Positions 28,862 through 39,357 of a DNA stretch of 64,000 nucleotides are shown in pieces. The notes beneath the pieces are model-generated. The model made no database searches. It saw only the letters and a program-made list of their open reading frames with translations, and had not been told where the DNA came from. Position numbers and translations under genes: made by a program. The stretch covers positions 166,529 to 230,528 of the forward strand of contig CAVOYQ010000006.1 of NCBI GenBank assembly GCA_963700705.1, read 5' to 3'. Every line of letters starts with the position of its first letter. The first letter of the stretch is position 1. The DNA comes from JAHEFT01 sp963700705 (GTDB lineage Bacteria; Pseudomonadota; Gammaproteobacteria; Xanthomonadales; SZUA-36).

Positions 28862-30700
28862 ATGAGCACTGATGAAATTCACGTGAATTTATTGGGTATC
28901 AGGTACATTTCCCCCTCAGAAGCCCGCCGCCTGCTGGCCATTTGCCTGGCAATCGGTTTCGTAACCGCTGAAAGCCTGGCTGATGTTTCGGGCGAACCCG
29001 GAATATACGCCGATCGCGTGCTGCTCAACGGCCACGTCCTGACAATCGATGCAAAGGATTCGATCGCGCAGGCAGTTGCGATTCGCGACGGCCGGATCAT
29101 GGCCGTGGGAAGCAACACCGAGGTCGAATTCCTGGCCGGTCCAGACACTGAACGCATCGACCTTAGCGGCCTGACGGTCACGCCCGGTCTGCTCGATACC
29201 CACGCGCATTTTTCTTTCGGTGGGCTGAACCGCCTGGTCAACATCGACCTCAGCTACCCGCAGGTCCGCAGTATCGAAGACGTTCTGGCACTGGTGGCTG
29301 CCCGTATCGCTGAACAGGGACAAAACAGCTGGGTCGTCGGCAACGGTTGGGACGAAGGCAAGCTGGCGGAGCAACGGTACGTATACGCCAGCGATCTCGA
29401 CACCGTGGCGGGCAACCGGCCCGTATGGCTGGCGCACACAATGGGTCACTACGGCACGGCCAACAGCCTGGCGCTGGCGCTGGCCGGCGTTACGCGCGAA
29501 ACACCGGACCCGCCCGGCGGGGTTATCGACCGGGATGCAGATGGAAACCCCACCGGGGTGCTCAAGGAAACCGCGATGAACCTGGTGGTGCGGCACATTC
29601 CGGCGGTTGATCCGGCGCTGATGCGCGAAGGAATGCGCAGCCTGGCCCGGGCATTCAACAGCGAATGCATGACCGGCGCCAAGGACCCCGGCATCGGTTT
29701 CAACCTGACCTACGACCTGGAAAGCGCGATGCAAGTCTGGCAGGACTACCAGGCCGTGCTGGCGGAAGGCGCCCTCACCGTTCGCATTTTTGCGCTGTGG
29801 CGCAGCCCGGACACCCTGGAAGAAGCACAGCGCCTGATCCGGCGTATCGCGCCATTCACCCACCCCGCTGAACGCAATGGCAACGACCGGCTCATATCCG
29901 GCGGCATCAAGTTGTTTGCCGACGGCAGCGGCGGCGCCCGTACCGCCTGGGTCTGGCAGGACTGGAACAAGGACCGCACCGGGCTCGACGAGGGCAATCG
30001 CGGCTACCCGGCCATCGACGCCGAAGTATTGCAACAACTGATCCGGCTTTACCACGACAACGGCCTGCACGTGGGGGTGCACGCCATCGGTGACCGCGCG
30101 ATCGACTGGACCGTGGCGTCCATAGCGTTGGCGCTGATCTACAACCCGCAATACGGACTGCGCCACTCGATCATCCATGCCAATATCCCAACCGAACTGG
30201 CGATGAACACGATGAAGGCGCTGCAGTCCAATTTCGACGCCGCGTACCCGGAATCACAGGCCAACTTCACCTGGTGGATTGGTGATACCTATGCCGGAAA
30301 CTTCGGCGAGCAACGCAGCAAGCGGCTAAATCCTTTCCATACGTTCCAGCAGAAAGGCATCCGATGGGGCGGCGGCTCGGATTTTGAAGTCACGCCTTTC
30401 CCGGCGCGTTACGGTATCTGGGCGTCGATGGTCCGCCAACCCCTGCTGGGCGTTTATGGCGTGGATCCCTTTGGTCAGGTGGAAGCCGTGGACGCGCACA
30501 CCGCCCTGCGCTCATTCACGCTGTGGGCCGCCCACCAGATGTTCCTGGATGACCAAACCGGCTCCATCGAAGTCGGCAAATATGCAGACCTCGCGGTTTG
30601 GGACGTCGACCCGTACAGCGCGGAGCCGGACGCGATCAAGGAAATGCGGTGCCAGATGACCCTGCTCGAAGGTGAGGTCGTGTACCGCAAAGAACCCTAG
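28862..30700 (+). CDS. Exported amidohydrolase of the YtcJ/Amidohydro_3 family
   Basis: A 612-aa intact protein. A hydrophobic segment (LLAICLAIGFVTAESLA, residues about 24-41) suggests export after a longer n-region. The metallo-dependent hydrolase core shows VTPGLLDTHAHFSFGG, NGWDEGKL, MGHYGTANSLALALAGV, SGGIKLFADGSGG and GVHAIGDRAID. The tail TGSIEVGKYADLAVWDVDPY is the usual closing signature. YtcJ-like enzymes hydrolyse amides or formyl groups, but the substrate is not predictable. It converges on the HAD gene with 6 bp between stops. Confidence 0.88.
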   Translation: MSTDEIHVNLLGIRYISPSEARRLLAICLAIGFVTAESLADVSGEPGIYADRVLLNGHVLTIDAKDSIAQAVAIRDGRIMAVGSNTEVEFLAGPDTERIDLSGLTVTPGLLDTHAHFSFGGLNRLVNIDLSYPQVRSIEDVLALVAARIAEQGQNSWVVGNGWDEGKLAEQRYVYASDLDTVAGNRPVWLAHTMGHYGTANSLALALAGVTRETPDPPGGVIDRDADGNPTGVLKETAMNLVVRHIPAVDPALMREGMRSLARAFNSECMTGAKDPGIGFNLTYDLESAMQVWQDYQAVLAEGALTVRIFALWRSPDTLEEAQRLIRRIAPFTHPAERNGNDRLISGGIKLFADGSGGARTAWVWQDWNKDRTGLDEGNRGYPAIDAEVLQQLIRLYHDNGLHVGVHAIGDRAIDWTVASIALALIYNPQYGLRHSIIHANIPTELAMNTMKALQSNFDAAYPESQANFTWWIGDTYAGNFGEQRSKRLNPFHTFQQKGIRWGGGSDFEVTPFPARYGIWASMVRQPLLGVYGVDPFGQVEAVDAHTALRSFTLWAAHQMFLDDQTGSIEVGKYADLAVWDVDPYSAEPDAIKEMRCQMTLLEGEVVYRKEP

Positions 30701-30706
30701 AAAAGC

Positions 30707-31726
30707 TTATTTCTCCGGGGGAAAAATCTGTTTCCAGTCGTCCTTCATGCTGATGACCACCCAGCCGCTATTTTGCGCCTCCTCCATCAGAGACGGGGTA
30801 AAGGCGCCGATATGGGTGTCAGGCAGGTCGTTGGCCGGGCCGTAGGCGTATTCGCGCTCAGCGTCATCGTGGAGCACCAGCGCCATCAACCTCGCGCCGC
30901 TGCCGGCGGTTGTCCATTCGAGCATCTGGCGGTCGCCGTCTGAATTGCCGAACGAGGCGATCGGCCGCCTGCCGATGAACTTGTTGATGCCGACCGGCTT
31001 GCCGGTCTTGTCGTCGATGAAATCGATCTCCGGAAGGCGCATCAACACCGGTTTGCCGTCCTGCACCTGGAACTCGGTCTTGATGCTGGAGCCGATCACC
31101 TGCTCCGGCGGTATCCCGTAAACCGCTTCGGTCATTGGCCGCATGAACTCGATGCCGCCCCCGGACGTGATATAGGTCTTGAACCCGTTTTCCCGCAGGT
31201 ACTCCAGGAGTTCAAGCATGGGTTGATAGGTGAGTTCGGTGTAAGGCCGATTGAAGCGCGGGTGACGCGCCGTTTCAAACCACGCGGTAACAATCGCTTC
31301 GAAGTCGTCTGTACTCATGCCGGCATGCGTAGCCATGACCAGTTCCAACAGCCCTTTCTCGCCGGCGGCAGCAATTGCTTTCAGGTCATTGTCCAGCACC
31401 GCCTGGAACGGCTGGGTAGTTTTCCACTCCGGGTGCTGTGGCGCGAGCGCCTTCACGCGATCGAGCGCAAAAACCAGCTGGGTGTACATGGGATGCTCGG
31501 TCCACAGCGTGCCGTCGTTATCAAAAGTGGCGATGCGTTCGGGAACCGGAACGAAGTCCGGCGAGTTGTCGTCGCTTACGCGCTTGACGAAGTCGACGAT
31601 GGCCGATTTCGTGGCGCCATCGTTCCACGAGGGCAACGGGTCATGGGCCAGGGCCACACTGGTAAATACGGTCAGGCAGACGGCCGCCGGGAGTTTCAAA
31701 AACAGGTTTCGAGTGTGCGTTTTCAT
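30707..31726 (-). CDS. Periplasmic HAD-family phosphatase
   Basis: Signal peptide MKTHTRNLFLKLPAAVCLTV, cleavage after ALA. The haloacid-dehalogenase motifs are present: I, ATFDNDGTLW (nucleophile Asp and acid Asp); II, YITSGGGIEFM; and IV, ASFGNSDGDRQML. The variant FDNDGT is typical of secreted HAD phosphatases of 330-350 aa that resemble phosphoserine-phosphatase-like acid phosphatases. Length 339 aa, intact. The physiological substrate is unknown; it may recover phosphate in the periplasm. Confidence 0.85.
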   Translation of the reverse strand: MKTHTRNLFLKLPAAVCLTVFTSVALAHDPLPSWNDGATKSAIVDFVKRVSDDNSPDFVPVPERIATFDNDGTLWTEHPMYTQLVFALDRVKALAPQHPEWKTTQPFQAVLDNDLKAIAAAGEKGLLELVMATHAGMSTDDFEAIVTAWFETARHPRFNRPYTELTYQPMLELLEYLRENGFKTYITSGGGIEFMRPMTEAVYGIPPEQVIGSSIKTEFQVQDGKPVLMRLPEIDFIDDKTGKPVGINKFIGRRPIASFGNSDGDRQMLEWTTAGSGARLMALVLHDDAEREYAYGPANDLPDTHIGAFTPSLMEEAQNSGWVVISMKDDWKQIFPPEK

Positions 31727-31825
31727 TGATAGTCATTCATCCAATTATCAGGCTGATCAGGCGCCTGTTCAGGGTAAACCATTGTATATCATCGTTTTTA
31801 CGGTTCTTCAGAGGCATCCTGGTAC

Positions 31826-34800
31826 TCATACAGTGAATTTTGACCCGGAAAACCCAGCAACACCCTTCAAATCTTCCAGGATCATGTAAAGGCAGGGCAC
31901 CAGCACCAGGATGATCGAGGTGGCGAACACGATGCCAAATCCCAGGGAAATGGCCATCGGAACCAGGTAGGCCGACTGGCGCGAGGTTTCCAGGATGATG
32001 GGAGTGAGGCCACCGAAGGTTGTCAAAGTTGTCAGCACTATGGGGCGGAAACGTCTCAACCCGGCCATGTGGATCGCATCGAAGGCGGAATGTCCGGCCC
32101 GTTTGCGGTTGGCGAAGTCGATCATGATCAGGGCGTCATTCACCACCACGCCGGAAAGCGCGATCACGCCCATGAAGCTGATCAGGGACAGGTCAAAGCC
32201 CAGCAGGATGTGCCCGATCACTGCGCCAACGATGCCGAATGGAATGGCGACCATGACGATCAGGGGCTGCAGGTAGCTGCCGAATGCAATCGCCAACAGT
32301 GCATACATAACCGCCAGCGCCAGGCCGAACCCGCCCCACAAGGCGGCCGTCGAATCGCGCATCTCGGCCTGGCTGCCTTCGAAGCTCCAGGTCAGGCCGG
32401 GAAAGTCGGCGCGCAGTTGTGGCAGGGTTTCGGCGTTGATTGCCTCGACCACGCGCGAAACTTCCCGCTTGGGCTCCACGTCCAGGCTAACGGTCACGAC
32501 GCGCCGGCCGTCGCGCCGGTTGATCGAACTGAATGCTTCCCCGCTTTCCACTTCCACTACATCCAGCAAGGGAACCTCGACACCGCCGGGGGTGCGGATG
32601 ACCAGGTCCGAGAAAGACTGGATATCCTTGCGATCCTCCTCGGGCAGCTTGACACGTACCTCGATCTCATCAGTGCCACGAATCTGCCGCATGGCCAGTG
32701 CGCCGAAGAATGCATCCCGCACCTGCTGACCGACGTCCGCCGGCGTCAGGCCCAGGTTCCGGCCCTCCGGCAACAGCGTGAAATCAAACTGGGCCTTACC
32801 CTTGTCATAGTTGTCGTTGACGTTGGTTGCCCCTTCAAATTCCCTGACCCGCTGCAGGAAAACCCTGCTGGCCGCTTCCAGCACATCGATGTCCGAGTGG
32901 CTCAGGTCAACACTGATATCCTGGCGCCACCCGCCGGGCCCCCTCTCCGCTTCGAAGGTGATCTGGTCGACGCCCTCGATTTCACCGATCTGGTCGCGCC
33001 ACAGCGTGATTACTTCTTCCGCGGGCATGTCGTGTTCATCGGGTGGCCGCATGACAATTTCCACGTCAATGAAGCTGCCGCCACGCACATTGGTCTTGAT
33101 GCCTTCAGCCACCAGGTCCAGGTTGTGTTCATCGAACATGCGGCGGGTCGAGGCGGTGACCATGTTGGCCACCCTGGCCGCCTGGTCCGGCGTGGTGCCG
33201 ACCGGCAGACGGATACCCGCCTCGATTTCATCGGCAGCCACCTCCGGCATCATGATCATGCCCATGTGCCCGCTCATACCATAACCGCCAACGACGATGA
33301 ACAGGGCGACGGCCGAACTCAGCGTGATGTACCGGTGGCGCAGGCTGAGGTCGAGAAAGCGCCGGTAGCGGGTGTCCACGAAGCGGCTGAAGGCCTGCGC
33401 GAAAGACTGCTGCCACGCGTGCAAACGACGCCCCGGTCCGGTATGCGGCTTGCTGGAACTGTGCGCCAGGTGCGCCGGCAGAATGTAAAGCGCCTCCAGC
33501 AGTGAGATCGCCAGCACGGTGATGACGACCGCGGGCAGCGGCCACCAGAATTTGCCGGTGGTGCCCGGCATGAACAACAAGGGCACAAAGGCGACGATGG
33601 TGGTGAGGATACTGAACGTGACCGGCGTGGCAATTTCCCGGGCGCCTTTTATCGCCGCCGACATGTGGTCCATTCCTTCCTGCCGGTATTCATAAACGTT
33701 CTCACCGACCACGATGGCGTCGTCGACCACGATACCCAGCACCACCAGGAAAGCAAACATCGAGATCATATTGATGCTCACACCCACAATGGGCAGGAAC
33801 AGGATGCTGCCGACAAAAGAAATGGTCATGCCCATCATGACCCAGAAGGCCAGCCGGATTTCGAGAAAGACCGCCAGGATCAGCAGGACAATCCCCGTGG
33901 CCATGGCGCCGTTTTTCAGTAGCAGGGATAAGCGCTGCTCGTAGTCCTTGGCGCTGTTGTTGTCGATTCGCCACAGCACGCCGGCAGGCAGGGTGGTCTC
34001 CACATCGGCCATGATGGCCTGCACGCGTTCGGCTATTTCCAGCGGCGACTGTTCGCCGATCCGGTAAATCTCAATTTCAACGGAAGGTTGCTGGTTGAAT
34101 TGCGAATGGAATCCCGCCTCCTCGAATCCGTCGGTAATGGTGGCGATTTCCCCCAGGGTAACCGCGGCGCCGCTGTCGCTCGTGACAATCTGGATCTGCG
34201 CGAATTCGTCGGCCCATTGCCGACGTTCTTTCAGGCGCAACAGCACCTCCCCGGCGTTGGTCTCGACCGCCCCGGCGGGAACGTCTTCGCTCGAGCGGCG
34301 GATCATGCCGGCCACCTGGCCCAGCGTCAGCCCGTATTCGCGCAGCCGGTGCTGGGGTATTTCAACGTGGGTCACGAAATCCGGCGCATTGCCCAATTCA
34401 ACCTGGGTTATCGCCGGATCGGCAAGCAGCCGGTCACGCAGTTGCTCTGCCAGTTTACGCAGCGTCCAGATATCGACCGGGCCGTAAAGCACGACGCTCA
34501 TGACCCCCCGCTGCGGCGACTGCAGGCTGACTTCCGGTTTCTCGGTATCGTCGGGAAAAGTCCGGATGCGGTTCACCGCCTGGTCGATCTCCTGGAAAGC
34601 TTTCATCCGGTCAGTCCCGGTGACCAGTTCGATCTGGACCGAGCCGGAGCCTTCGCGCGCGGTCGACACGATTTCCTTGATGCCTTCGATGCCGCGGACA
34701 GCCGACTCGACCGGGCGCAGAACACCCTGCTCGACCTCGGCAGGTGCAGCGCCGGGATAACTCACCCGGACGTTGACGATGTCCAGGTCAAATTGCGGGA

Positions 34801-34954
34801 GCACTTCCTTCTGAATGTTGAAAGCCGTCCAGATGCCGCCGCCGATCAGCAGGATCATCAACAGGTTGGCAGCTATGGAGTGTTGCGCCATCCAGGCGAT
34901 GGGGCCTGGAAAACGCCCTTTGTCTCCACCGCCTCCCAGAGACTGCCCCTTCAT
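31826..34954 (-). CDS. RND-family efflux permease (AcrB-type)
   Basis: A 1042-aa inner-membrane proton antiporter. N-terminal helix NLLMILLIGGGIWTAF, then the large periplasmic porter domain. Helix 4 carries the proton-relay Asp pair in VVLGIVVDDAIVVGENVYE. The second half repeats the fold with ISFMGVIALSGVVVNDALIM. The porter domain resembles the HAE1/hydrophobic drug class. It overlaps the adaptor gene by 4 bp (ATGA), so the two are an operon. No outer-membrane factor is encoded next to it; a separately encoded TolC is likely. Confidence 0.94.
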   Translation of the reverse strand: MKGQSLGGGGDKGRFPGPIAWMAQHSIAANLLMILLIGGGIWTAFNIQKEVLPQFDLDIVNVRVSYPGAAPAEVEQGVLRPVESAVRGIEGIKEIVSTAREGSGSVQIELVTGTDRMKAFQEIDQAVNRIRTFPDDTEKPEVSLQSPQRGVMSVVLYGPVDIWTLRKLAEQLRDRLLADPAITQVELGNAPDFVTHVEIPQHRLREYGLTLGQVAGMIRRSSEDVPAGAVETNAGEVLLRLKERRQWADEFAQIQIVTSDSGAAVTLGEIATITDGFEEAGFHSQFNQQPSVEIEIYRIGEQSPLEIAERVQAIMADVETTLPAGVLWRIDNNSAKDYEQRLSLLLKNGAMATGIVLLILAVFLEIRLAFWVMMGMTISFVGSILFLPIVGVSINMISMFAFLVVLGIVVDDAIVVGENVYEYRQEGMDHMSAAIKGAREIATPVTFSILTTIVAFVPLLFMPGTTGKFWWPLPAVVITVLAISLLEALYILPAHLAHSSSKPHTGPGRRLHAWQQSFAQAFSRFVDTRYRRFLDLSLRHRYITLSSAVALFIVVGGYGMSGHMGMIMMPEVAADEIEAGIRLPVGTTPDQAARVANMVTASTRRMFDEHNLDLVAEGIKTNVRGGSFIDVEIVMRPPDEHDMPAEEVITLWRDQIGEIEGVDQITFEAERGPGGWRQDISVDLSHSDIDVLEAASRVFLQRVREFEGATNVNDNYDKGKAQFDFTLLPEGRNLGLTPADVGQQVRDAFFGALAMRQIRGTDEIEVRVKLPEEDRKDIQSFSDLVIRTPGGVEVPLLDVVEVESGEAFSSINRRDGRRVVTVSLDVEPKREVSRVVEAINAETLPQLRADFPGLTWSFEGSQAEMRDSTAALWGGFGLALAVMYALLAIAFGSYLQPLIVMVAIPFGIVGAVIGHILLGFDLSLISFMGVIALSGVVVNDALIMIDFANRKRAGHSAFDAIHMAGLRRFRPIVLTTLTTFGGLTPIILETSRQSAYLVPMAISLGFGIVFATSIILVLVPCLYMILEDLKGVAGFSGSKFTV

Positions 34955-36135
34955 TCGGTTTCACCTTCCAGGCGCAACGGAGCCCCGTCGATAACGGTCG
35001 CCAGGTTGGTGGTCACCACACGGTCATCCGTATTCAGTCCCGACCGGATATAGACGTATTCCTGGTCGCGAAAGACGACGTCGACCGCGCGAATTCTCAG
35101 CACGCCTTCGGTCATGACCCAGACGGTATCATTCTGCCGCAGATAGTCCCGCTCCATCCGGATGACGTCTTCGATGGATTTCCCCTCGATCCGCGCCTCC
35201 ACGAACGAACCGACCATCAGCGGTGGCAGGCCAACGGACTCGGGTCGGTGCGCCAGCGGATCCGCCACGGTCAGCAAAACGCGCGCCAGGCGGGTCTCGT
35301 CTTCCAACGCCCCGATCAGGCTGTGCACCTGCCCGGTCCGGAAGGTGTCTTCCGGCCAGGCTGCGCGGTTGCGAATCCGGGCGGCGGATTCCGGCGCACC
35401 CTGCTCATCCGGAATCCTGATCCAGCGCAGGCTGGAAACAGGCACCGTCGCCTCAACCCAGTAGTAATCGACCCCCACCAGTTGTCCGAGGGAATTACCC
35501 GGTGACACCTGGGATCCGACATTGGCTTCACGGCTGATGATATGAGCCGCAAACGGCGCCCGGATTCGGGTCCGTTCCAGGTCCAGTTCCGCCCGTCGCA
35601 ACGCGACCTGCGCGGCCTCCACGCCGGCTTTTGCCGTATTCAGCTGGGGTTCACGCATCACCAGGGATTTGTACTCGGAGGATATGGTTCCTTCGAGTTC
35701 CTGGTAATCGCGCTTGGCCAGATCCTGCCGGCCTAACTCGAGTTCGAGGTTGGCTGTAGCCTGCAGCAATTCGCTCTGGCGCTGCTGCAGCGTGGCCTCG
35801 AAATCCGCCGGGTCGATCTGCAGCAGGATTTCGTCTTTGTCCACGAACCCGCCGGGCGTGAAAGCATCTGAGATCGCGACGATCTCCCCGCTGACCCGCG
35901 GGCTGAGCACAATCTCCTGCTCGGGCCGAACGGCGCCCATGGCAACGATTTCAGGATGAAACGTACCGCGTTCTACCCCTGTCACCTCTACAAGCATGGC
36001 CGTGCGCTTGGTCGCGCTGGTCCGCTGCGCCCTGGGTTCGGTCATGAAGACTGCGCTGATCACGCCGGCTGCCAGGAGCAGGATCAGGGTGCAGATCAGG
36101 GCTGTCGTTTTCCAGTTCAATCGTGTTTGCTCCAA
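34951..36135 (-). CDS. RND efflux periplasmic adaptor (membrane fusion protein)
   Basis: A 394-aa membrane-fusion protein. N-terminal anchor helix (ALICTLILLLAAGVISAVFM) is followed by the barrel-sandwich half (VLSPRVSGEIVAISDAFTPG), an alpha-hairpin of about 100 residues with heptads (LQQRQSELLQATANLELELG) and the second half RIRAPFAAHIISREANVGSQ. The C-terminal beta-barrel and MP domains complete the family length. It couples the permease at 31826 to an outer-membrane channel. A TATAAT element on the minus strand (36186-36191) lies 50 bp upstream. Confidence 0.92.
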   Translation of the reverse strand: MEQTRLNWKTTALICTLILLLAAGVISAVFMTEPRAQRTSATKRTAMLVEVTGVERGTFHPEIVAMGAVRPEQEIVLSPRVSGEIVAISDAFTPGGFVDKDEILLQIDPADFEATLQQRQSELLQATANLELELGRQDLAKRDYQELEGTISSEYKSLVMREPQLNTAKAGVEAAQVALRRAELDLERTRIRAPFAAHIISREANVGSQVSPGNSLGQLVGVDYYWVEATVPVSSLRWIRIPDEQGAPESAARIRNRAAWPEDTFRTGQVHSLIGALEDETRLARVLLTVADPLAHRPESVGLPPLMVGSFVEARIEGKSIEDVIRMERDYLRQNDTVWVMTEGVLRIRAVDVVFRDQEYVYIRSGLNTDDRVVTTNLATVIDGAPLRLEGETE

Positions 36136-36557
36136 ACAGACACCGCATGGCCTTCTCCAATGAGGAAGGGCTGGGTTGCGGTTTGATTATACGGTTTCCA
36201 CCCAATATAATTGTACATATATTATAATTAATGGCAATTATAGCATCTAAAATCACGTAATAACGATACGAAATATGATATATTTAGGTCAAACACCTCG
36301 TCTTCAGAACCCAGCTTTGGTGGCAAATATACAAAAATACCAGTATTCTTCACGATAGTCCCAAATCGAGAGTTTCTGTCGCGGGTTAATCTGACCGCCG
36401 ATTCACTGACACAATACGGTCACAAACCGGCCTTAAAATTTCAGGGTTGAGTCGTTTTCGACTGCCCGTGCCGCTTTCAGCGTGCCAAATCACCCATTAC
36501 AATCGCGGATCATTCCAAGACCCCGAGTTTAATCAGTTGAAACCAGGAGATATCCCT
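36136..36557. other. Intergenic region between divergent RND operon and DUF1254 gene
   Basis: This 422-bp divergent gap is AT-rich between 36190 and 36300 (palindromic ATTAAT/TAATT runs). It holds candidate promoters for both sides, but I see no firm repeats, RNA gene or ORF. A ribosome site AGGAGA precedes the start at 36558. Confidence 0.5.
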
Positions 36558-38177
36558 ATGAAATTGTCTGCATATTCCGTGTCCAGGTTGCTGGTTACGC
36601 TTGCCTTGGCAGCGCCGATTGCAGTCTCCGCCCAGGTATCCCGTGAAACCCTTGAATCCCTTTCCACGCCCGACCGGGTAGATACCCGCATTGGAACCAT
36701 GGAGTTCAGGGACGGTGCGCCAAATCAAAGTACCGCCGAAAAAGTGTACGACAACCTGGACTTCACATATGCATTCAGGGCGTTTACCGACACCGAGCGG
36801 GGAGTCAGCATCCGCGCGCTCAACAAGGGCCTGCAGCAAGCAGGCGTCAAAGACAACGAGGTCATCGTTTTTTCTAAACTGATGGATTCCAAATCGCTGT
36901 TCCTGACGGCCAATGCAGATACCGTCTATGCCATCAGTGCCGTGGATTTGACCCAGGGTCCGATGGTGATCGAAGTCCCGCCGAATATCCTCGGGGCGGT
37001 CGATGACTACTGGTTCCGGTGGGTCATCGACACCGGCGCGCCGGGACCGGACCGCGGTCTGGGCGGAAAATACCTGATCGTGCCACCCGGATATGACGGC
37101 CCTCTTCCTGAAGGCGGTTTCTTCGTAGCTCACTCCCGCACCATCAAGGTCATCTGGTTTGGCCGCATGTTTATCGCGGACAAGAAAGATCCCAAGCCGG
37201 CCGTTGACGCCATCCACAAGAACCTGAAGATTTATCCCTACGAACGCGGTGGTGTGGGCACGCCGGTTGCCGAATACCTGGCCGGCAAGGTCCAGCTGGG
37301 ACGTGTAACGGCACCGCCGGAGACCGTATTCCACGAGGGCAGCGGTGTTGCGATGAACACCGTGCCACCCAATGATTTCAGCTACTTCGAGATGTTGAAC
37401 GACGTGGTGCAGCAGGAACCGGCCACCGCACTGGATGCGGAGCTGATGGGGCCGTTGGCGGCCATTGGCATCATCAAGGGCAAGCCGTTTGCACCGGACG
37501 AGCGCATGAAAAACATCATGACGGAAGCAGTCAAGGTTGCGAACGCCACGGCCCGCACCCTGTTTATGAGCCCACGGGATCCCAGCTGGTATTACTATCC
37601 TGATTCTGCCTGGATGAACTACCTTTTCCAGACCGGTTACGAGTTTGAAACTCCGATTCCGATGATCACGCCCGAAGGCGCCAAGCCGTTCCCGGCGACC
37701 GGTTACCGTACCATGGACGCCCGCACCAACTTTTTCTACGGCATTACCGGCATCACCCCCGGCATGGCCATGCGCGTACCCGGCATCGGTTCGCAATACC
37801 TGTTTGCCCTGGTGGATTCGAACAAGGAATATTTCGATGGCGCGAAGACCTATAAAGTGACCTTGCCAAAGGACATCCCGGAAGCCAATTTCTGGTCCTT
37901 CACGCTGTACGACAACCAGACCCGCTCCATGCTGGCCACACCGCAGAACTATCCGCGCGCCGGCAGCCAGAGCTTCCCCTCACCGGCGGCAGAGGTCAAT
38001 GCGGACGGCACCACCACGATTTACTTCGGCCCGACCCAACCCAAGGGTGTGAAGCGGGGCAACTGGATTCAGACGATGCCGGGCAAAGGCTGGTTCACCA
38101 TACTGCGCCTTTACAGCCCGCTGGAACCCTTCTTCACCAAGGAATGGCAGCCGGGTGAAATTGAGCCCGTTGAGTAA
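36558..38177 (+). CDS. DUF1254/DUF1214 secreted protein (first of two)
   Basis: About 539 aa with a signal peptide (SRLLVTLALAAPIAVSAQ). DUF1254 is the N-terminal half (TANADTVYAISAVDLTQGPM, PPNILGAVDDYWFRWV) and DUF1214 the C-terminal part (FWSFTLYDNQTRSMLATPQN, PGKGWFTILRLYSPLEPFF). No catalytic residues are known for either. The longer ORF to 36447 is rejected because AGGAGA lies 9 bp before ATG 36558 and the signal peptide begins there. The paralogue at 47214 has the same order but a shorter length. The function is unknown. A strong terminator follows at 38188. Confidence 0.88.
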   Translation: MKLSAYSVSRLLVTLALAAPIAVSAQVSRETLESLSTPDRVDTRIGTMEFRDGAPNQSTAEKVYDNLDFTYAFRAFTDTERGVSIRALNKGLQQAGVKDNEVIVFSKLMDSKSLFLTANADTVYAISAVDLTQGPMVIEVPPNILGAVDDYWFRWVIDTGAPGPDRGLGGKYLIVPPGYDGPLPEGGFFVAHSRTIKVIWFGRMFIADKKDPKPAVDAIHKNLKIYPYERGGVGTPVAEYLAGKVQLGRVTAPPETVFHEGSGVAMNTVPPNDFSYFEMLNDVVQQEPATALDAELMGPLAAIGIIKGKPFAPDERMKNIMTEAVKVANATARTLFMSPRDPSWYYYPDSAWMNYLFQTGYEFETPIPMITPEGAKPFPATGYRTMDARTNFFYGITGITPGMAMRVPGIGSQYLFALVDSNKEYFDGAKTYKVTLPKDIPEANFWSFTLYDNQTRSMLATPQNYPRAGSQSFPSPAAEVNADGTTTIYFGPTQPKGVKRGNWIQTMPGKGWFTILRLYSPLEPFFTKEWQPGEIEPVE

Positions 38178-38187
38178 CTGACCATCC

Positions 38188-38219
38188 AGGACGGGACAAA
38201 TGTTGTCCCGTCCTTTATT
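38188..38219 (+). terminator. Rho-independent terminator after DUF1254 gene
   Basis: A perfect 12-bp stem AGGACGGGACAA/TTGTCCCGTCCT with a 3-base loop, then TTTATTCT. It lies just after the DUF1254 stop and 30 bp before the ThiF start. Confidence 0.85.
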
Positions 38220-38248
38220 CTGTGGCAGGCAACTGTTCCGGAGCCGAC

Positions 38249-39349
38249 ATGCCACACGATCTTGCCCGCTATCACCGCCAGATGCTGTTGCCCGGCTTCG
38301 GTGAGCAGGGGCAGCGACGCTTATCGGAATCCACCGCCCTGATCCTGGGTTGCGGCGCCCTGGGAACCGTTTCGGCCAACATGCTGGCCCGCGCCGGCGT
38401 CGGCCACCTGGTGATCGTCGACCGGGATTTCATCGACCTGACCAATCTGCAGCGGCAGGTGCTGTTCGATGAGCAGGATATTGCCGATGACCTCCCCAAG
38501 GCGGAGGCGGCGAAGCGCAAAATTGCCGCCATCAACTCCCAGGTGCGCGTCACGGCCATCGTCGATGACATCAACTTCGGGAATATCGAACGGTTTGCCG
38601 AGGGTGCAGACATCCTGGTGGACGGACTCGACAATTTTGAAACGCGTTACCTGGCCAACGACCTGGCAGTAAAGAAAGGCCTGCCGTATGTTTATGGCGG
38701 GGCAGTGGGAACCTCGGGCATGGCGTACGCCATCCTGCCACATTCCGTCAATGGCGATTCTGCGTGGGAAAAGCTGCCTGGTGGCAGCCGGGCAACCCCC
38801 TGCTTCCGCTGCATTTTCGAGGAGGCCCCGGCTCCCGGCGAAAGCCCGACCTGCGATACCGTTGGTGTCCTCGGCCCCGCCGTTTCCCTCATCGCGAACT
38901 TCCAGGCCAGCGAAGCCCTGAAAATTCTTACCGGCAACCTCGAACGGGTTTGTCCGACCATGCTGAACATCGATCTTTGGGCCAACAGCATCAGCCAACT
39001 CAAAGTCGGTCACGCCCGGGAAAAGGGTAACTGTCCCTGCTGCAAACAGCGCAACTTCGAGTTTCTGCGAGGGCAAAACCGGTTCCAGCGCTGTTTCCCT
39101 GTGCGGCCACGATGCGGTGCAATTGACGCATCGGCAAAGCAGTGAAGGCCTCAACCTCGGTGAACTGGCAGCAAGGCTGACGCACTTGGGTACCGGTGAA
39201 AGCCAACGAGTTCATGATCCGCGCGCAGATCAACGACAACGGCAAAGACGTACGAACTGACCGTGTTCAGGGACGGGCGCGCCATCGTCAAGGGCACCGA
39301 TGATGCAAGCGTGGCCCGCGGCGTCTATGCTAAGTACGTCGGAATTTGA
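38249..39349 (+). CDS. ThiF/MoeB-family E1-like adenylyltransferase (frameshifted in its C-terminal part)
   Basis: Starts at ATG 38249 (MPHDLARYHRQMLLPGFGEQ). ILGCGALGTVSANMLARAGV is the glycine-rich ATP loop; VDRDFIDLTNLQRQVLF and DGLDNFETRYLAND are canonical. Zn-binding Cys pairs are CFRC and CPCC. This family adenylates the C-terminal Gly of MoaD/ThiS-like partners. The apparent stop at 39145 is false: the next frames continue collinearly (AVSLCGHDAVQLTHRQSS, LNLGELAARLTHL, ANEFMIRAQIND, TVFRDGRAIVKGTDDASVAR) to TGA 39347-39349, with indels at about 39085, 39195 and 39250. That C-terminal domain is known in a subset of ThiF/MoeB-like proteins. The MoaD-like gene at 40640 is the obvious partner. 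Confidence 0.88.
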
Positions 39350-39357
39350 AAATTCTG

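Noticed and set aside
28916..30178. Long minus-strand ORF opposite the amidohydrolase (420 aa)
   Set aside because: No family features; high-GC codon shadow of a well supported gene.
32069..33505. Long plus-strand ORF opposite the RND permease (478 aa)
   Set aside because: His/Gln/Arg-rich shadow with no motif; the permease on the other strand is unambiguous.
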